A program made the position numbers and the translations under genes. A stretch of 64,000 nt of DNA, taken from the NCBI GenBank assembly GCA_025345505.1, contig JANVCC010000022.1, forward strand, positions 30,391,213 to 30,455,212. Direction: 5' to 3'. The notes below the pieces were generated by a model, which saw nothing but the letters and a program-made list of their open reading frames with translations, did not search any database and had not been told where the DNA came from. Of the stretch, positions 1-11,784 are shown one piece after another. Every line of letters starts with the position of its first letter. Position 1 is the first letter of the stretch. The DNA is from Todiramphus chloris collaris (Eukaryota; Chordata; Aves; Coraciiformes; Alcedinidae).

Positions 1-130
1 GAATGGGAGACAGCGCGCGTGCGCCGCCCGCACCCCCTCGGCGCCGGCGCGGCCCCGCCCCGCGCCTCGAGAGGGCTCCCGGGCCGGCAGCGCGCAGGCG
101 CGCGGCGGGGGCAGCCACCCTCCCGGCCGC

Positions 131-197
131 CACCTACCACAGAGAGCGAGCGGGTGGCTAGAGAGGACCCGCCTCGCGCCGCTCTCTATGGTAGGTG
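131..197. repeat. long imperfect inverted repeat (hairpin)
   Basis: The left arm 131-155 pairs with the right arm 167-197 around an 11-base loop (156-166). I count 24 of 25 left-arm bases paired, with one C.A mismatch (140/188), a single-base bulge (173) and a five-base bulge (178-182). The outer 18-base arms match 17 of 18. Both outer ends read GGTAGGTG on opposite strands, which resembles a splice donor in each direction. Confidence 0.8.
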
Positions 198-213
198 AGG
201 TCAGCGCGCGCGG

Positions 214-225
214 TGCGCGTGCGCG
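214..225. promoter_or_regulatory. NRF1-like site
   Basis: TGCGCGTGCGCG differs from the palindromic NRF1 core TGCGCATGCGCA at only a couple of positions. NRF1 sites are common in CpG-island housekeeping promoters. No binding is shown by the sequence alone. Confidence 0.4.
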
Positions 226-260
226 GCCTGGCCCCGCCGCAGCCGTTAGGGGCGCGCTCC

Positions 261-274
261 GTCGCCATAGTGAC
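261..274. promoter_or_regulatory. X-box-like (RFX) motif in the probable CLASP1 promoter
   Basis: GTCGCC-AT-AGTGAC fits the imperfect inverted-repeat form of an RFX X-box (GTNRCC, 0-3 bases, RGYAAC) with one deviation in the right half (GTGAC for GYAAC). It lies in the CpG island about 260 bases from the window edge. A similar and better site occurs in the NIFK/TSN promoter. Confidence 0.4.
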
Positions 275-600
275 GCGGCCCGCGCGGCGGGAGCCGTCGG
301 GGCTGACCGGGCGGGTGCTTCCCGGGGGCTCCGATCCGCGCCCCGACCGATCGGCCTCCGCAGAAGGCTGCGGGGAGCACAGCGCTCCGGGCTGGTGGGG
401 TCCCCCCGGGAGAGGCTCTGATGTTCTGAGAGGAACGCGCGGCACCGGGCGAGGAGAGCTCGGGGGCCGAGAGCCGCCGTGGGGGAAGAAGCCTGAGCCT
501 GCGTGTGAGGGCACAGCCCCCCCGTCGGTGATTCCACGCTGAGGGTAACGGGCTTTGGGCAGTCTCGGTAAAAAGCCGCATTTAAAATCAACTCATTCCT

Positions 601-3600
601 TCTCCCGCGTGGAACGAGCTGCAGCCCTCCTGCTGTACGTCTAACTGAGGTGGAAATGGGAATCAAACTCCCTGGGCGCAGGCTTTTTACCAACACGCAT
701 TTGATCATCTTCCTCCCCAGGCTTATGACTGCTGCTCTTGTTGGTTGTAGGGAACCTTCGTTTCACCAGAACACCTCCAGCTGTCCTCAGCCTCTGCACT
801 GCAGAACGCCATTGCCCTCCCTAAGGTGGTGTAACATTGCTGTTTTCAACAAGTGTGTAGTCCGAGCATCAAAACGTTCACATGGAAGAACTCTTGGTGG
901 GAAAATAGTGGTTCTTTTAGTCATAACTCCTTGAGATAATAATGCCCTTTTTTGTGGCATGTGAATGACTTCTTGCAAACCCCCTCCAAATAATATTAAA
1001 TATGCTAATTTGGTTTTTTTTCCACCATCAGGTTCCAAAGTAAGTCATAACTACTGCTTTGCATGAAGGAATCGGCATAGGCTGAGCATAAAAAGTGGAA
1101 CAGGCTGCACAGATGTGCAGAGAAAGCTGGGGGTATTAGTGCTTAAAGGATGCCAGCTCTGTGTAAACTGAAAGCAGGTGATTACAAACCAGCTTAGAAA
1201 TTACCATGGTTCTCACCCCCCAGGCAGCAGTTAATCTCCTGCGAGCCTGAACTGGCTCAGTACTACTCCCAGCAGAGACCCAACAGCTCTGCTTCACCAA
1301 CTGTGGCTTTCCAGTCCCCACGACTATCCATGAATGCTCAGAGGAAGGACAGGACAGCCCCCACGCCAAGTGCTTGCCCTCCCTACTTGAGCACCTCTGC
1401 AACCAGGGGTACTCCAGTGGCCTGCCCTTCTCACTTTCTGTGGTCTCCTAACAGCAGCGTAGGATCCTCGGTACACTCAAAAAGCACCAACCATTCCACT
1501 TCAGCCTAATCTGTTACAACTATAGGCAAAGTTTTCTCCAAGTCTAGGTAGTTCCCTCTTTGCTACCTAAAATAACTATCACATTCTATTTTGAACAAGA
1601 AAATGAGATAGACACCAAACAAATAGCTAGCTGAATTATGATAATATTTATCTTTAGTAAGTAAAGATCAGTAATTGTGTACACTACATTTGCTATGAAT
1701 TCATTCAGGAGGGATTTCCCTTGGAAGTCTGTCAGTACTGCCTTTTGATGTAATTGTGTGTTTGTCCTTTTTCTGTACATTCTTACAACAGTGATTTTAG
1801 GGTCACTGTTTGGCCATCTAAAGCTTCATAAAGAAATGCTGAGAGATGCACTTAGTCTGGCTTTTAAGCACTCCCCCCCCCCCCCCCAGATAAAACTTGC
1901 ACAGGAAAAAAATCTTTTGTCTTCTGTTGCAAGACATCAGGTGACAACTGCATGAAACTTAGATGCTTCTTCATTGTGCAACTGCCAGTCTTTCTCTATA
2001 TGTATTCTTCACATTCTTTTATAAAAGTGGTATTTTTATTATGAAAATTAAAAATATTTTTATTATAAAAATGCAGTCTCTGAACAGAAATAAATTTATC
2101 TGGAGCTGATTAAATGACAGTGTTTTGATTTTTCTCTGTTACTACATGAGATTTTCCTTGGCTCCTACAGACTTTTAGAACAGTTTATGCCTACATTTTT
2201 AGGATAACCAAACTGTTCCACGAGCAGCAGCAGTAACAATGCCTGGTTTCCTACAGACTGCGTTCACTGTCCCTCTAACCCACCCTGCTCCCTCAGCAGC
2301 CCTGCCTTCCTGTGTGTCCTGTGACACTCCACTCGGGGGAGAGGTGCAGTTACTCCTGGGCTGTGAACCTCATGCAGAAAGGAACCACACCATGCCCAGC
2401 TCCCTCCTGCTGTTCCCCGAGGCTGGCAGTGATTGTGTCTCTCCTCCAGTTCTCATGAAACCTGAGATTCTTTCCTTCTCCGTAAATACTGAGTAGCAAA
2501 AAGGTGGGGGCAGGCCTGACAGCTGAATAGAAGCAGAGACAGATCACATAAGCTTGGTTTTCACATAAGTAGGAAGTCTAAAATACATTGTAACCTGCAG
2601 GTTCCCTTCAAAGCTTTTAAAATTAGGAGTTGAAGGCACTGCTCCAGTTCTTGCCATTTAGGTTTCTTTAAATTAATTGCTGCTGCGTATCGTATTGCAC
2701 TGTATCACGTGCTATACAGCACACTTCATCCTGCTTTCTCTAACACAACGCTGTCCTTTCCCAGTTAGTTTGGTTTGGCTTTCTTCTAGAGTCTCACAGC
2801 TTGTCAGTATTCTTTAGTTCTGCTCAGAGGAGGCTGTTGATTGCACTGTGCAGTCCATCAACTTTCACAAGGACATCAATTTACATGAGTTGTACGCGTC
2901 ATCTATGACAGACTGGTGCATCCACTGCCTGTGACAGTTGCCAACAGAAACCCACCGTGAAGGCACGTCAGGACACTCCAAGGGCAACTAGATCCAAGTT
3001 TCTGGATGGAATCCAATCTGCAGGGATACTTCAGCTTCTCCAAAGTTACTGTTAGGTAACAACCATGCTATTTGTAGCCAGTCCTTGGGAATTCATCCCG
3101 GGGTGCAGAAAGGACTCTCTAAACAAGGGGAACTGGAGGAGCTGCTACCATCACAAGCTAGCCTCACATGGACTTCACTACCAATGGTTTAACAGCAGGC
3201 ATTTGGCATTACCTTTAAAATAATGTACCCAAATAAAGGTACTTCTTATTATGCTCTCATTTCTGAAAGATCCTCATTTACTTATCTATCTCGCACGTGG
3301 ATCTCCATCCCAGGCAGGAATAGTGCAGCACAAAGGTAGGAACATCTGTCTCTTGAGAAGATACTGTTCCCATCACAGCAGCACAAATCCCTCTAGTCAG
3401 TCTCTGTTCCCTGCTTGTTGAGAAAAGTCTGGTTCATCATGGAAGTAGGATATAGGATATATAAATTCGTACATAGGATGTACCTATAGACATGCAAAAT
3501 ACAGCACAGTCCACTCTCAAGATGAAACGGGATCAGCTTAAGGACATCTGCATGAGGGCAAAGAAAGCTGTAAGAAATGGCAAGGTAAAGCCAGAAAACT

Positions 3601-6600
3601 TTTAAAATAAGGATATTCTAGCTTTTCTTTACCAACACTGCTCTTTCAAACAAAACCCCACCAATAAAACAGAACTAGTGGGACACAGAGGGATGAACTG
3701 GGAGGGAGAGAGGCTCTATTGCAGTGGATTGTACCTGAATGCCCTGCTCTTCCCATTTCTCTCAGGGCCCTTTTGCACAGCACCTGCTCAGGAATCCAGT
3801 GGCCAAGTGCTCCACGGAGAAATGTACTCATTTATGAATGACAGTATGATGACGTAGTTGTCCATGACAGCTGACGTAGCAGCATCAAAGCCTGGCTGTC
3901 CCTGGATTGCTTCCCCGGAGTTGAGCACACCACCAGGCAGACCCAGAAAGCCGCAATTCTTCTATGTGCTGTCCCAACTTAACTATTGGCATGGCTAAGG
4001 GGGAGAACGGCTTCGTCTGACTCGAGGTAGCACTGCATCTCTCCCCTTGCTGTCTTCCAGTGCTTACATCTCCTGTGCACATCACCTGAACAGACTCATG
4101 CAGTGCTAAGGAGAAGGCTGAACCGCTTCTGGCACAAAGACAAAACAACATGGGCCAACACAAGGTGAAGCCCAAGCACCCAGCTTCTGAGTGCTGTTGA
4201 CACTGCTGTGGCACAGACTCCCTGGGTGACTCACCTCCTCTACCGCTCACTTACCTGCGAAACAGGGAACAAAGTCCTTGTCCATACTGTGTGAGAACAA
4301 CCACGTGAAACAGGGAAAGCACTAGCTGCTGCAGATCAACATTAAAGTTAGCAACTCCTCATTCTTTCCTTTGCACATGACAGTTGTCACAGCCCCAGAT
4401 TCGAGCACTTTCAGCTCAGACAATATGCTCCTGCACTGCTATCTTTAATTGGCACTTTCCTGCCAAGCCTCAGCATTTTGCATCGGGCTCTTTCCATGTG
4501 AGAGCTGCCACAAACAAAGCAGCCCGCTGACCCACTTAACTCCCACGTGAAGGCACACGAAGCTTCGCTCCAGTCGCCAAGCAGAAAAGAGAATGCGAGA
4601 GCAGAAGGTTTTGATTAAGGGGAAGTGAGCAAGTGCCTTCAAGGCTCATCGTGTGCACGTGGGCACGTCTGCGCGTGTTCACTCCTTGCGGAAATTTGGC
4701 CACCCGGGGAGAGACATCCCATAGCAAGCAGGTATCCCTCACACAGTTTGAATTGGGTTTGGTTCAAGATTCCTATTGGCATGAAAGTCCTGTGAGCCAT
4801 GCAACATCCCCATGGGCCTCTTCCTCTGACCTGGAGTGACTGTCTCCAGGGAGGCAGGGGACTGTCCGTTCTCCCTGGCCAAACCATCAAGGAAGGTACC
4901 AATTAGTGTTAATTGTGGTGTTCTTTGTTTTGTGACTTGAGTCTGAGCTGAAACTCCCCAAAAAATGAACACAAGCTACTGGCAACAAAACCCATGTTTT
5001 TCCTGGGTGCCCTCAGGCCTCTGGAAAGAGACATTTAGAGGTCAAACTAACAGAGGTCCTATTTTTTTGTCTTGCACTTAAATGTATATTAAACATTTCA
5101 GTGTCGTTTCCTCTTCCCTCATAATTCCCCATTTACACTCTTTCAAATGGCTTTACCTCTTCCTGTGCTTGTTCCCTATAGTCATCTGCTGTTATTTTAT
5201 GCAGTTATCTGTGTTGTCTTACCTTTTTTTTCCACCACCCAAACACAATTATGATCACATCTTTTTTTTTTGGTTTTTTGGGTTTTTTTTTAATACTTGC
5301 ACATCACACATGCACATACCTTAGCAGCATGGATTCTTTTCATCTTTGAAAAACATTTCCTTTTTATCCTCACCCAAATATTAAGCCAACTGGAAAGTGA
5401 CACATCAAGGTTAGGAATGCAGTCTGCTCCTGACAAGGGAAAAATGCTGAGCTTTGCAAGAGAGGCTAAGTGGATTAAGATCCTTTTAAAAGATTAGCTC
5501 ACCCTTCACCCCAAATGTAGATTTCTAGAAATTAATGGAAGCTTTTACAAAATACAATGGGAGGGCTGATGCTGAACAGCAACATAGCAAACACATACAG
5601 GCAGCCCACTCAAAACCGATTGTCAAAATCACCACCCTCAAATGGTGCTTAACAACTGACTGATTGAATTTATACTACATATTAACACGGCAGGATTTCA
5701 TCTTGTAGAATTACGAGCTGATGGGGAAAAAAAGCTGAGCTAGTAGTTCCCAGGGTAAAAACCTGGGCTGTGATTAATCTGATGTGGCTGCACTGACCTT
5801 ACACCAGAGGACAGGTCTGCCTTGGGAGAACCCACACTGCTGCTGAAACTAGTCCTCTGAACTGGCGTGGCTCTTGCCAGCCCAGTCACAAAGCTCTGGC
5901 AGCTCCATCAACTCCAAACCTGGGTGGCTGGTTTTTTTCAGGATACAGTTTGACAGAATGCACTTTAAGCACTGTCCAGCTAATAAACAGCAAACGTCAT
6001 GTCTTTGTGTGCGACAGCCGAGGGAAAAGCCTTAAGAGATTTTTCTTAACGTTTCTCCTGCCCGCTGCTTCTGGGCAGGTGAACCCAGTCCTCCTTACAG
6101 GCAAACCTTCAAACACAGCCCAGCACCTGAAAGTCACACTGGATCCCTTCCGGCTCTTACATCTACAGAAATAGAAATTCTGCAGGTGACCAAGAGCTCT
6201 GCTGCTGCTGTGCAACTCGCACAGACCCCTGCCCCTTCTCCACCACACAACCACCTTCTGCAGGGCACGCTGGCAAGAAACAGTAACTTTGAGTACACCC
6301 AGCAAGCAAGACACAGAGGCAAGGTCCTGCCTTCAGGAGCAACTCTTACTTCCCTGCTTGTTTTAAAGAGCCCAAAACACACGCAAATGGGGGGGTTTGT
6401 GTAAGCACTGGTGGGAAAGTGACAGCAGTGTCACACTGTGGAGCAAGCAGCCTGATTTCTAGCTCTGTGCCTGCTCACCAAACCCTCCTGTCTGTCAGCA
6501 CTGGAAAAATGGACAAAAAAACCCCACAAACTAGGACTTTCCAGAATCACTATCCTAAGAAAGTTTTGTTTTTCTCTTCCCTGTTCTTTAAAATTACAAG

Positions 6601-9600
6601 TTTCAAATCCAGGTCAGGCCTTTAAACTCCACCTGATGGGTCAAGTGCAGGGCTGAATGTGCAGCCATGGAAAGAAGGTGACCCCAGTGCCCACAGCTCA
6701 CTGCAGACACTCATCTTGCTGTCTCAAAGTTCTGCAGCATTTGTCCTCACAACCCTGCCTGCTCTCTTCAACACCACATCTAGAGAAAATTATAAACCAG
6801 CATTTTCTTCCCTGATCAGAGCCAACTTGATGTAAAAAGCCACCTGTATAGAGGCTCCTCTCTAGTTTACACTGTCCCAGCACAGGAGAGCCACACATTT
6901 ACTGGTCACAGACCAGTCCAAGCCTCTCAGAGCAGTCAGTATGTCTGTCCCTGCCATATGTTTAATTAATGCTGGGTGAGAGAAGTGCTGAGAGGCCTCC
7001 CTGCACCCGGCATGGGAGAAAATGTTTCACTTTAGCAACCCTCACTCACGCAGTTCACCATTTCCTCAGGTTGCTCTGACAGCTGCTGGCCGTGGGCAGG
7101 GAGGGATGTGCCTGGATTAGCAGTGCCAGGCAGCAGCCTGACGCCCACAACAGCTCTCCACCATCTCCTGGGTATCCATGGCCAAGAAGGTGCAAATTAT
7201 TGCTGCCCAGAGTTGGACATTTCAAGGCTTTGTGGGTTAGACTGTAAATTCTGGAAAACAGGATGTGTTTGAACAGCGTCCCAGACAATGAAGGAGTCTG
7301 GTCCAAGAGGAGGGCTCATGTATATTCCTGGAAAACACCTACTAAGGATCACGTCCACTACACTCCTGTTACTCGGGATGTGCACAGCACCTCACACAGC
7401 AGAGCCCTGCCCTGCCCAGAGGCACCACACAGACCAAGTGAGACCCAAACAGCACAGCTCTCTGAAAGTGGGGAGAGAAGGAATTTGCCAGAGCAACCTT
7501 CTGCCTTGCTGGTGCTTTACCTGGGGAGGAAAGGATGTCACCCCTCAGAGCCATGCGCAAATCCTCCCTTGCACCATGAGCTATTCACAGACAGGTTTTA
7601 CCCTTGTTCCTCGGGGCTGCAGCCATTTTAAAAGGCAGCTATGCAAGCAAACAGGCTTGTCACTGGCAAGTGCAAGTGTCGCTTGCCCAGCCTGCTCTCC
7701 TCCTCCACTCAGGGCTCATGAGCAAGCACTAGCACTTGTGTTATGGTTTGCAGCACACTCCCAATGCCCTGTGCAGCCTGGGCATCCCAGAGCACATCCA
7801 ACAGGCAAAACAAATACGAAAAAGATCAAACTGCATCTTTAATTTTGAGCAGTCTAACACGGCCAAGTTCACCAATGCTTTTTTCCCCTAAAGGTGAGCA
7901 CTGGCTTCATCATTCCTTTCTCCCCTATATTTTGAAGCTGATTCTGTTTTCCTCCCTGCCCCGTTCCTCTTTTACTTTCACACACTGGGAAACGCTGTGC
8001 CGCCCTAAGCCCAGCTCCCCTTCCTGCAAAACAGAGAAATTGGAATAACCAAGTGTAAATCAGCAGACTTTGCTAGCTCCTAACTCTTTCTGAAGCCTGA
8101 AAACAGTACTACATATGTAGGTGTTCAGTAAACCTCCTCCACAGTCACTCACTACAGAAAGCTTGCAAGTTATTCCTTGAAACCAAAGCCCCAACACTCA
8201 TAGCACCCCAGTAAAAACAACTCGCAGTCTGCCCTAAAATCAGCGGCCAGGAGGTTTCTGTCTGTCCAAGACAAATGAACAAATGACTGGAGAGATGAGA
8301 AATAAAAATCAGTGCAAGGACTCAGGCATAACTCATGACACAGCACGTCTGTCCACTTGCTATGGAAACTATGTTTGGCAAGTATCGGGTGTCTGAATTT
8401 CTGCTTATGCGCACCTCCTGGGACAGCAGTATATTAATAACACAGGCAGCCTAAAAACAGAAGCTATCACCAAGAAAAGCTACCCTTCTGCTGAGAGTTC
8501 CTCGCTGTAGCTTGGGTATTGTTGTTGTGCTTTACTCCAACAGCAGAGAGTTCTGTTTCCTTGCTTTTCAGATTTGTCACCTAAGCTATCTCAATTGAAG
8601 GAAGACCACTAAACAAAAAGGAAAGGAAAATTACAGCAGGAAGCAAACCTTATTGTAAGCACAGCTTTCTTGAGTATCTTGTACTGCCATGTGAATATGG
8701 AGAGCGAGCAGCAACTGGGCTGCCAGGTTAAAGGCACAAACCTTGACAAGAAATCTGGAGAAGCTCAAGTCCCTGGAAGCTCATGCAGCTTGAAGAGATA
8801 GCCCAAGCACAGCATGAAAAGAAGTCACCAAGTCAGACATGGAAGAAAGCAGCAAGCAGACACGGGCTTCCAGGCAGGGGCAGAACACTGGGCACAAAGA
8901 GAAGCACGGTAACAGAAGCAGAGTAGGAAGAAAGTAACCCCAGGTTCAAAAGGCAGACCAAGGGATTGGAACGGGAACCACAGGAGGGGAGCTGCTGAGG
9001 CTGCCGTGAACACTGAACTGCACTGGATAGGATACTCTAGATAAACCAAGTTTTCTTAAAAGTACCTTTAACTCAACAGCTTTGGAAGAAGTATTTCTAG
9101 CAGCACCAAAGAAACGAGCATATTTGATTATGTTCCATACCAGGTTTGTCCTGTATTCTTAAATCACGTTAGAGATGCACTAGTCACACCAGTACAGCCA
9201 GTCACTCCAAACCACCCGCACTAGACAGGCCTCTCTAGAAATCCGGGAGGTCATTTCCCAGGAAACCTTGTGCTGCTCTTGTCAGAGGGCGGTGTGTCCA
9301 CACGCTGCTGCCCCCCGGTGTCAGGCTGTGTCCTGCAGACTCGGCTCTAGGCAGAACAAAGTGCAGCCACATTTAGAGTTCACCCTGACACGACGGCCAC
9401 TTCTATCTCAACAACAGAAAGTCAGGAGTATTGATCTTAAAAGCAAACTGTCTGTTCCGGGCAGATGTATTTTGCTGTTCTGCTGCTCTCTGATGGAGCA
9501 CGTTGAGGTAGAAAAGTTTTGTCAGAGCTGCATGTCAGTTCCTAACAGAAGGAATTTCTGCCAACCACTCTGGTCCCGTTTATCTCGTGTTAGCTGAGGA

Positions 9601-11607
9601 TGTACTTTCCCTGAGCTTGAGGTGTAAACACTGCCTGTTTGACAGCAAAGACTGCACAGAGAAGAAAGCCTGGAGATGTACACAGCACCACTGCTACTCA
9701 AAGGCAAGACCTGTCAGCTACCGTTGGGCTGGTCAACAGATTTCCCTACTGTTCCTAACATGACAAGCATTGGATACAAAGATGCACTCATGCAAGTGCC
9801 TTCCTGGACAGTTTAGAGTGACAAAGAATCCAAAGGGAGTCACCAAAACAATGTCATTACGATCACGATTATTCAAGTGATCAGGCCAGGTAGGGCAGAA
9901 TTAGCCAGGGCAATGGTTCAGATTTCATCTCTTCTGCCAGGAGTCCAAGTCTTAAAATAGCCAAAGAATTAGTGCCAGCCACCTACCTGAGCAGCTGCTT
10001 GTTATCACCTGGGCTTTCCTCTGAAATCTTCTGCCAAGGCTGACCTACAGCCAACAGCACAGCAGTAGAGAGTATTTCACCTCTGACAATAAAAGATCAA
10101 GGCAAAGCATGTACCACAAAACCCAAACTGAACTTTCTGCAGCTCTGATTTGCAATAAAATCAAAATTCTAATTGCAGTCAAACTGAGTCTTCAAGCAGG
10201 ACTGGAAATCTGCAGTCAGCTATGGCAGGCTAAGTTGGAACAAGAATAAATCCCGAGGCACATCTGAAGTCTACACTCAATTCTCTGAACTCATACTACT
10301 GGTGACAAAAACCTGCCTTCCCACTCCTGGTTGACCCCTCCCAGAGGCTTATTACAGTATTGCAGTCAGGGTGCTTATCACCCCCTGAAGCAGAAGACAT
10401 CCTTGTTCCACACAGGCAGTGAATCCACAATGCAGTGACAAGATTCTGCAGTGCACAAAGGACAACAGAGCTCCTAATACAACCCAGACTGCTCTGATTA
10501 CTGATGCATCTTCTCAAAGAGCCTTTCTTGCTCCAAGAACAGCTGTACATAAGCTAGTTCTCACCATTTCCTCCTCTCTACAGCAAGAAGTCCCTCTAAA
10601 AGCAGCCACACTTTGAAGCCAGATGTCCTTGAACATTTTCCAAACCAGGCAGCAGCACACACAACCCCAGAGAATTCACAAGTGCCAGCCCAGAGGGAAA
10701 GCAGCACGTCAGTACGTGCACGCCTGGGACCTCCGCAGAGTGAAATGTCCTTTACCCAAGTACGTGAGGAACCAGAGCATAGCTGCAACTCTGGCTAAGC
10801 CACCAGCCAACACAACAGTCCCCCTATGTCCTCCAAAGCAGAGCACACCCTCACACACAGATCTTTTGCCTGCACAGGGAAAGGAATGGCAATCTTCTAC
10901 CTGAGTGACCTCAGCCACCTTCCTGTCTCTTCTCACCACCTTTCCAGTCCCAATCCTTTCAAAGTCCTCTGCAACAGCTCCACATCCTGGCAAAGGTTGA
11001 GTTTCCCAGGCACTGCTGACAGCAGGGTTGGAAGGCACTAACTCGCCCAGGCAGTGTGGTGTTCTGCCTCTGCCCTGGACACTACAGGCAGGTCTTGACT
11101 GATCACAAACAGGAGAAGAAATTCAAGGTATGTCTTCCTTGGCAAAATATCCCTCACCCTCTATTTCTGTAAATATGTGAGAACTCACATGAAACACGGA
11201 CATTCAGTCAAACACAAGAACCACCAGCAAACTCGTTTGAAAAATTGTTAATTTTTTTTTTTTTAAAGCCTGTTATTAATTATGAATGTAAGATAAAGCC
11301 CACATCATCAAGTTCTGGACAGACAGCCTCACATTTTCTTTCAAAACATTCTGGCATGACTGTAGGCATCTCACAGCATGGGCACCTGTGAGCAGAAAGT
11401 CAAGATCTTCAAAGGCAGAGAAGACCAGAGGTCCCCTGGTGGTCAAACAGGAGGAGGAGGAGGATTTGTGAATAGACCCCTTGCCTAGGCAAGGCTGAAC
11501 AGCCTAGACAAGATGAACCAAGCCAGGGAAGCAGAACCACAAGGACCTCCACCTCAACAGATTTTCAGTTGAGGAAAAATACAGCTACAGCCATTAAAAT
11601 TTTAAGT
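601..11607. other. intergenic region left of NIFK, no gene recognised
   Basis: About 11 kb between the CpG island and the NIFK stop codon. The open frames are short, overlap on both strands, lack conserved-looking domains and lack flanking splice signals that I could join. I see a C15 run (1873-1887), small AT-rich stretches (about 2020-2100) and a short T-rich stretch near 11,250, but no tRNA and no clear transposon. The NIFK 3'UTR must occupy the right end. I did not find a canonical AATAAA on the minus strand in the 400 bases after the stop. Confidence 0.6.
1873..1887. repeat. poly-C tract
   Basis: An uninterrupted run of about 15 C residues in otherwise AT-leaning intergenic sequence. 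Run length here is prone to sequencing error. Confidence 0.85.
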
Positions 11608-11784
11608 CTATTTCTTTTTTTTCAGGTTTTGTCTTTTTCTTGGCTGCTTCTTTGGTCTCTGCACAGCATTCTTAATGCTGGCAGAAGGCATTCTGAGAGT
11701 TATTTCATTGTCCTCTGCATCATCATCCGCCTGAGAAGCTTTCCGTCGCTCGAGCACTGTTGGAGTACAGACTGGAGTAGGATC
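11608..11784 (-). CDS. NIFK: NIFK coding exon 6 (Ki-67 binding site and stop)
   Basis: Encodes [15 protein letters not shown], an acidic patch (ADDDAEDNE) and a basic tail ending in lysines before TAG. T223 and T227 correspond to the human Thr234/Thr238 pair in the Ki-67 FHA-binding segment. Confidence 0.93.
   Translation of the reverse strand, partial: DPTPVCTPTVLERRKASQADDDAEDNEITLRMPSASIKNAVQRPKKQPRKRQNLKKKK

Larger units (their letters stand above)
1..600. promoter_or_regulatory. CLASP1: CpG island, probable CLASP1 promoter and first exon
   Basis: The first 550 bases are very rich in G+C and CpG and then give way sharply to ordinary AT-richer sequence, as in a housekeeping promoter. I see an NRF1-like site (TGCGCGTGCGCG, 214-225), an X-box-like site (261-274) and a strong hairpin at 131-197. 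No convincing coding exon is present. The short open frames here are G+C artefacts. The assignment to CLASP1 (microtubule plus-end protein, non-coding first exon, transcribed leftwards out of the window) rests only on remembered gene order CLASP1-NIFK-TSN. It is inference. The island could also serve a divergent non-coding transcript. Confidence 0.5.

Noticed and set aside
158..581. overlapping open frames of 77-118 codons in the first CpG island
   Set aside because: High G+C removes stop codons. All frames are arginine/proline/glycine rich, with no domain.
7263..7842. overlapping plus-strand open frames of 122 and 184 codons
   Set aside because: Two frames overlap each other, neither shows a domain or a biased composition typical of coding DNA, and no splice partners fit.
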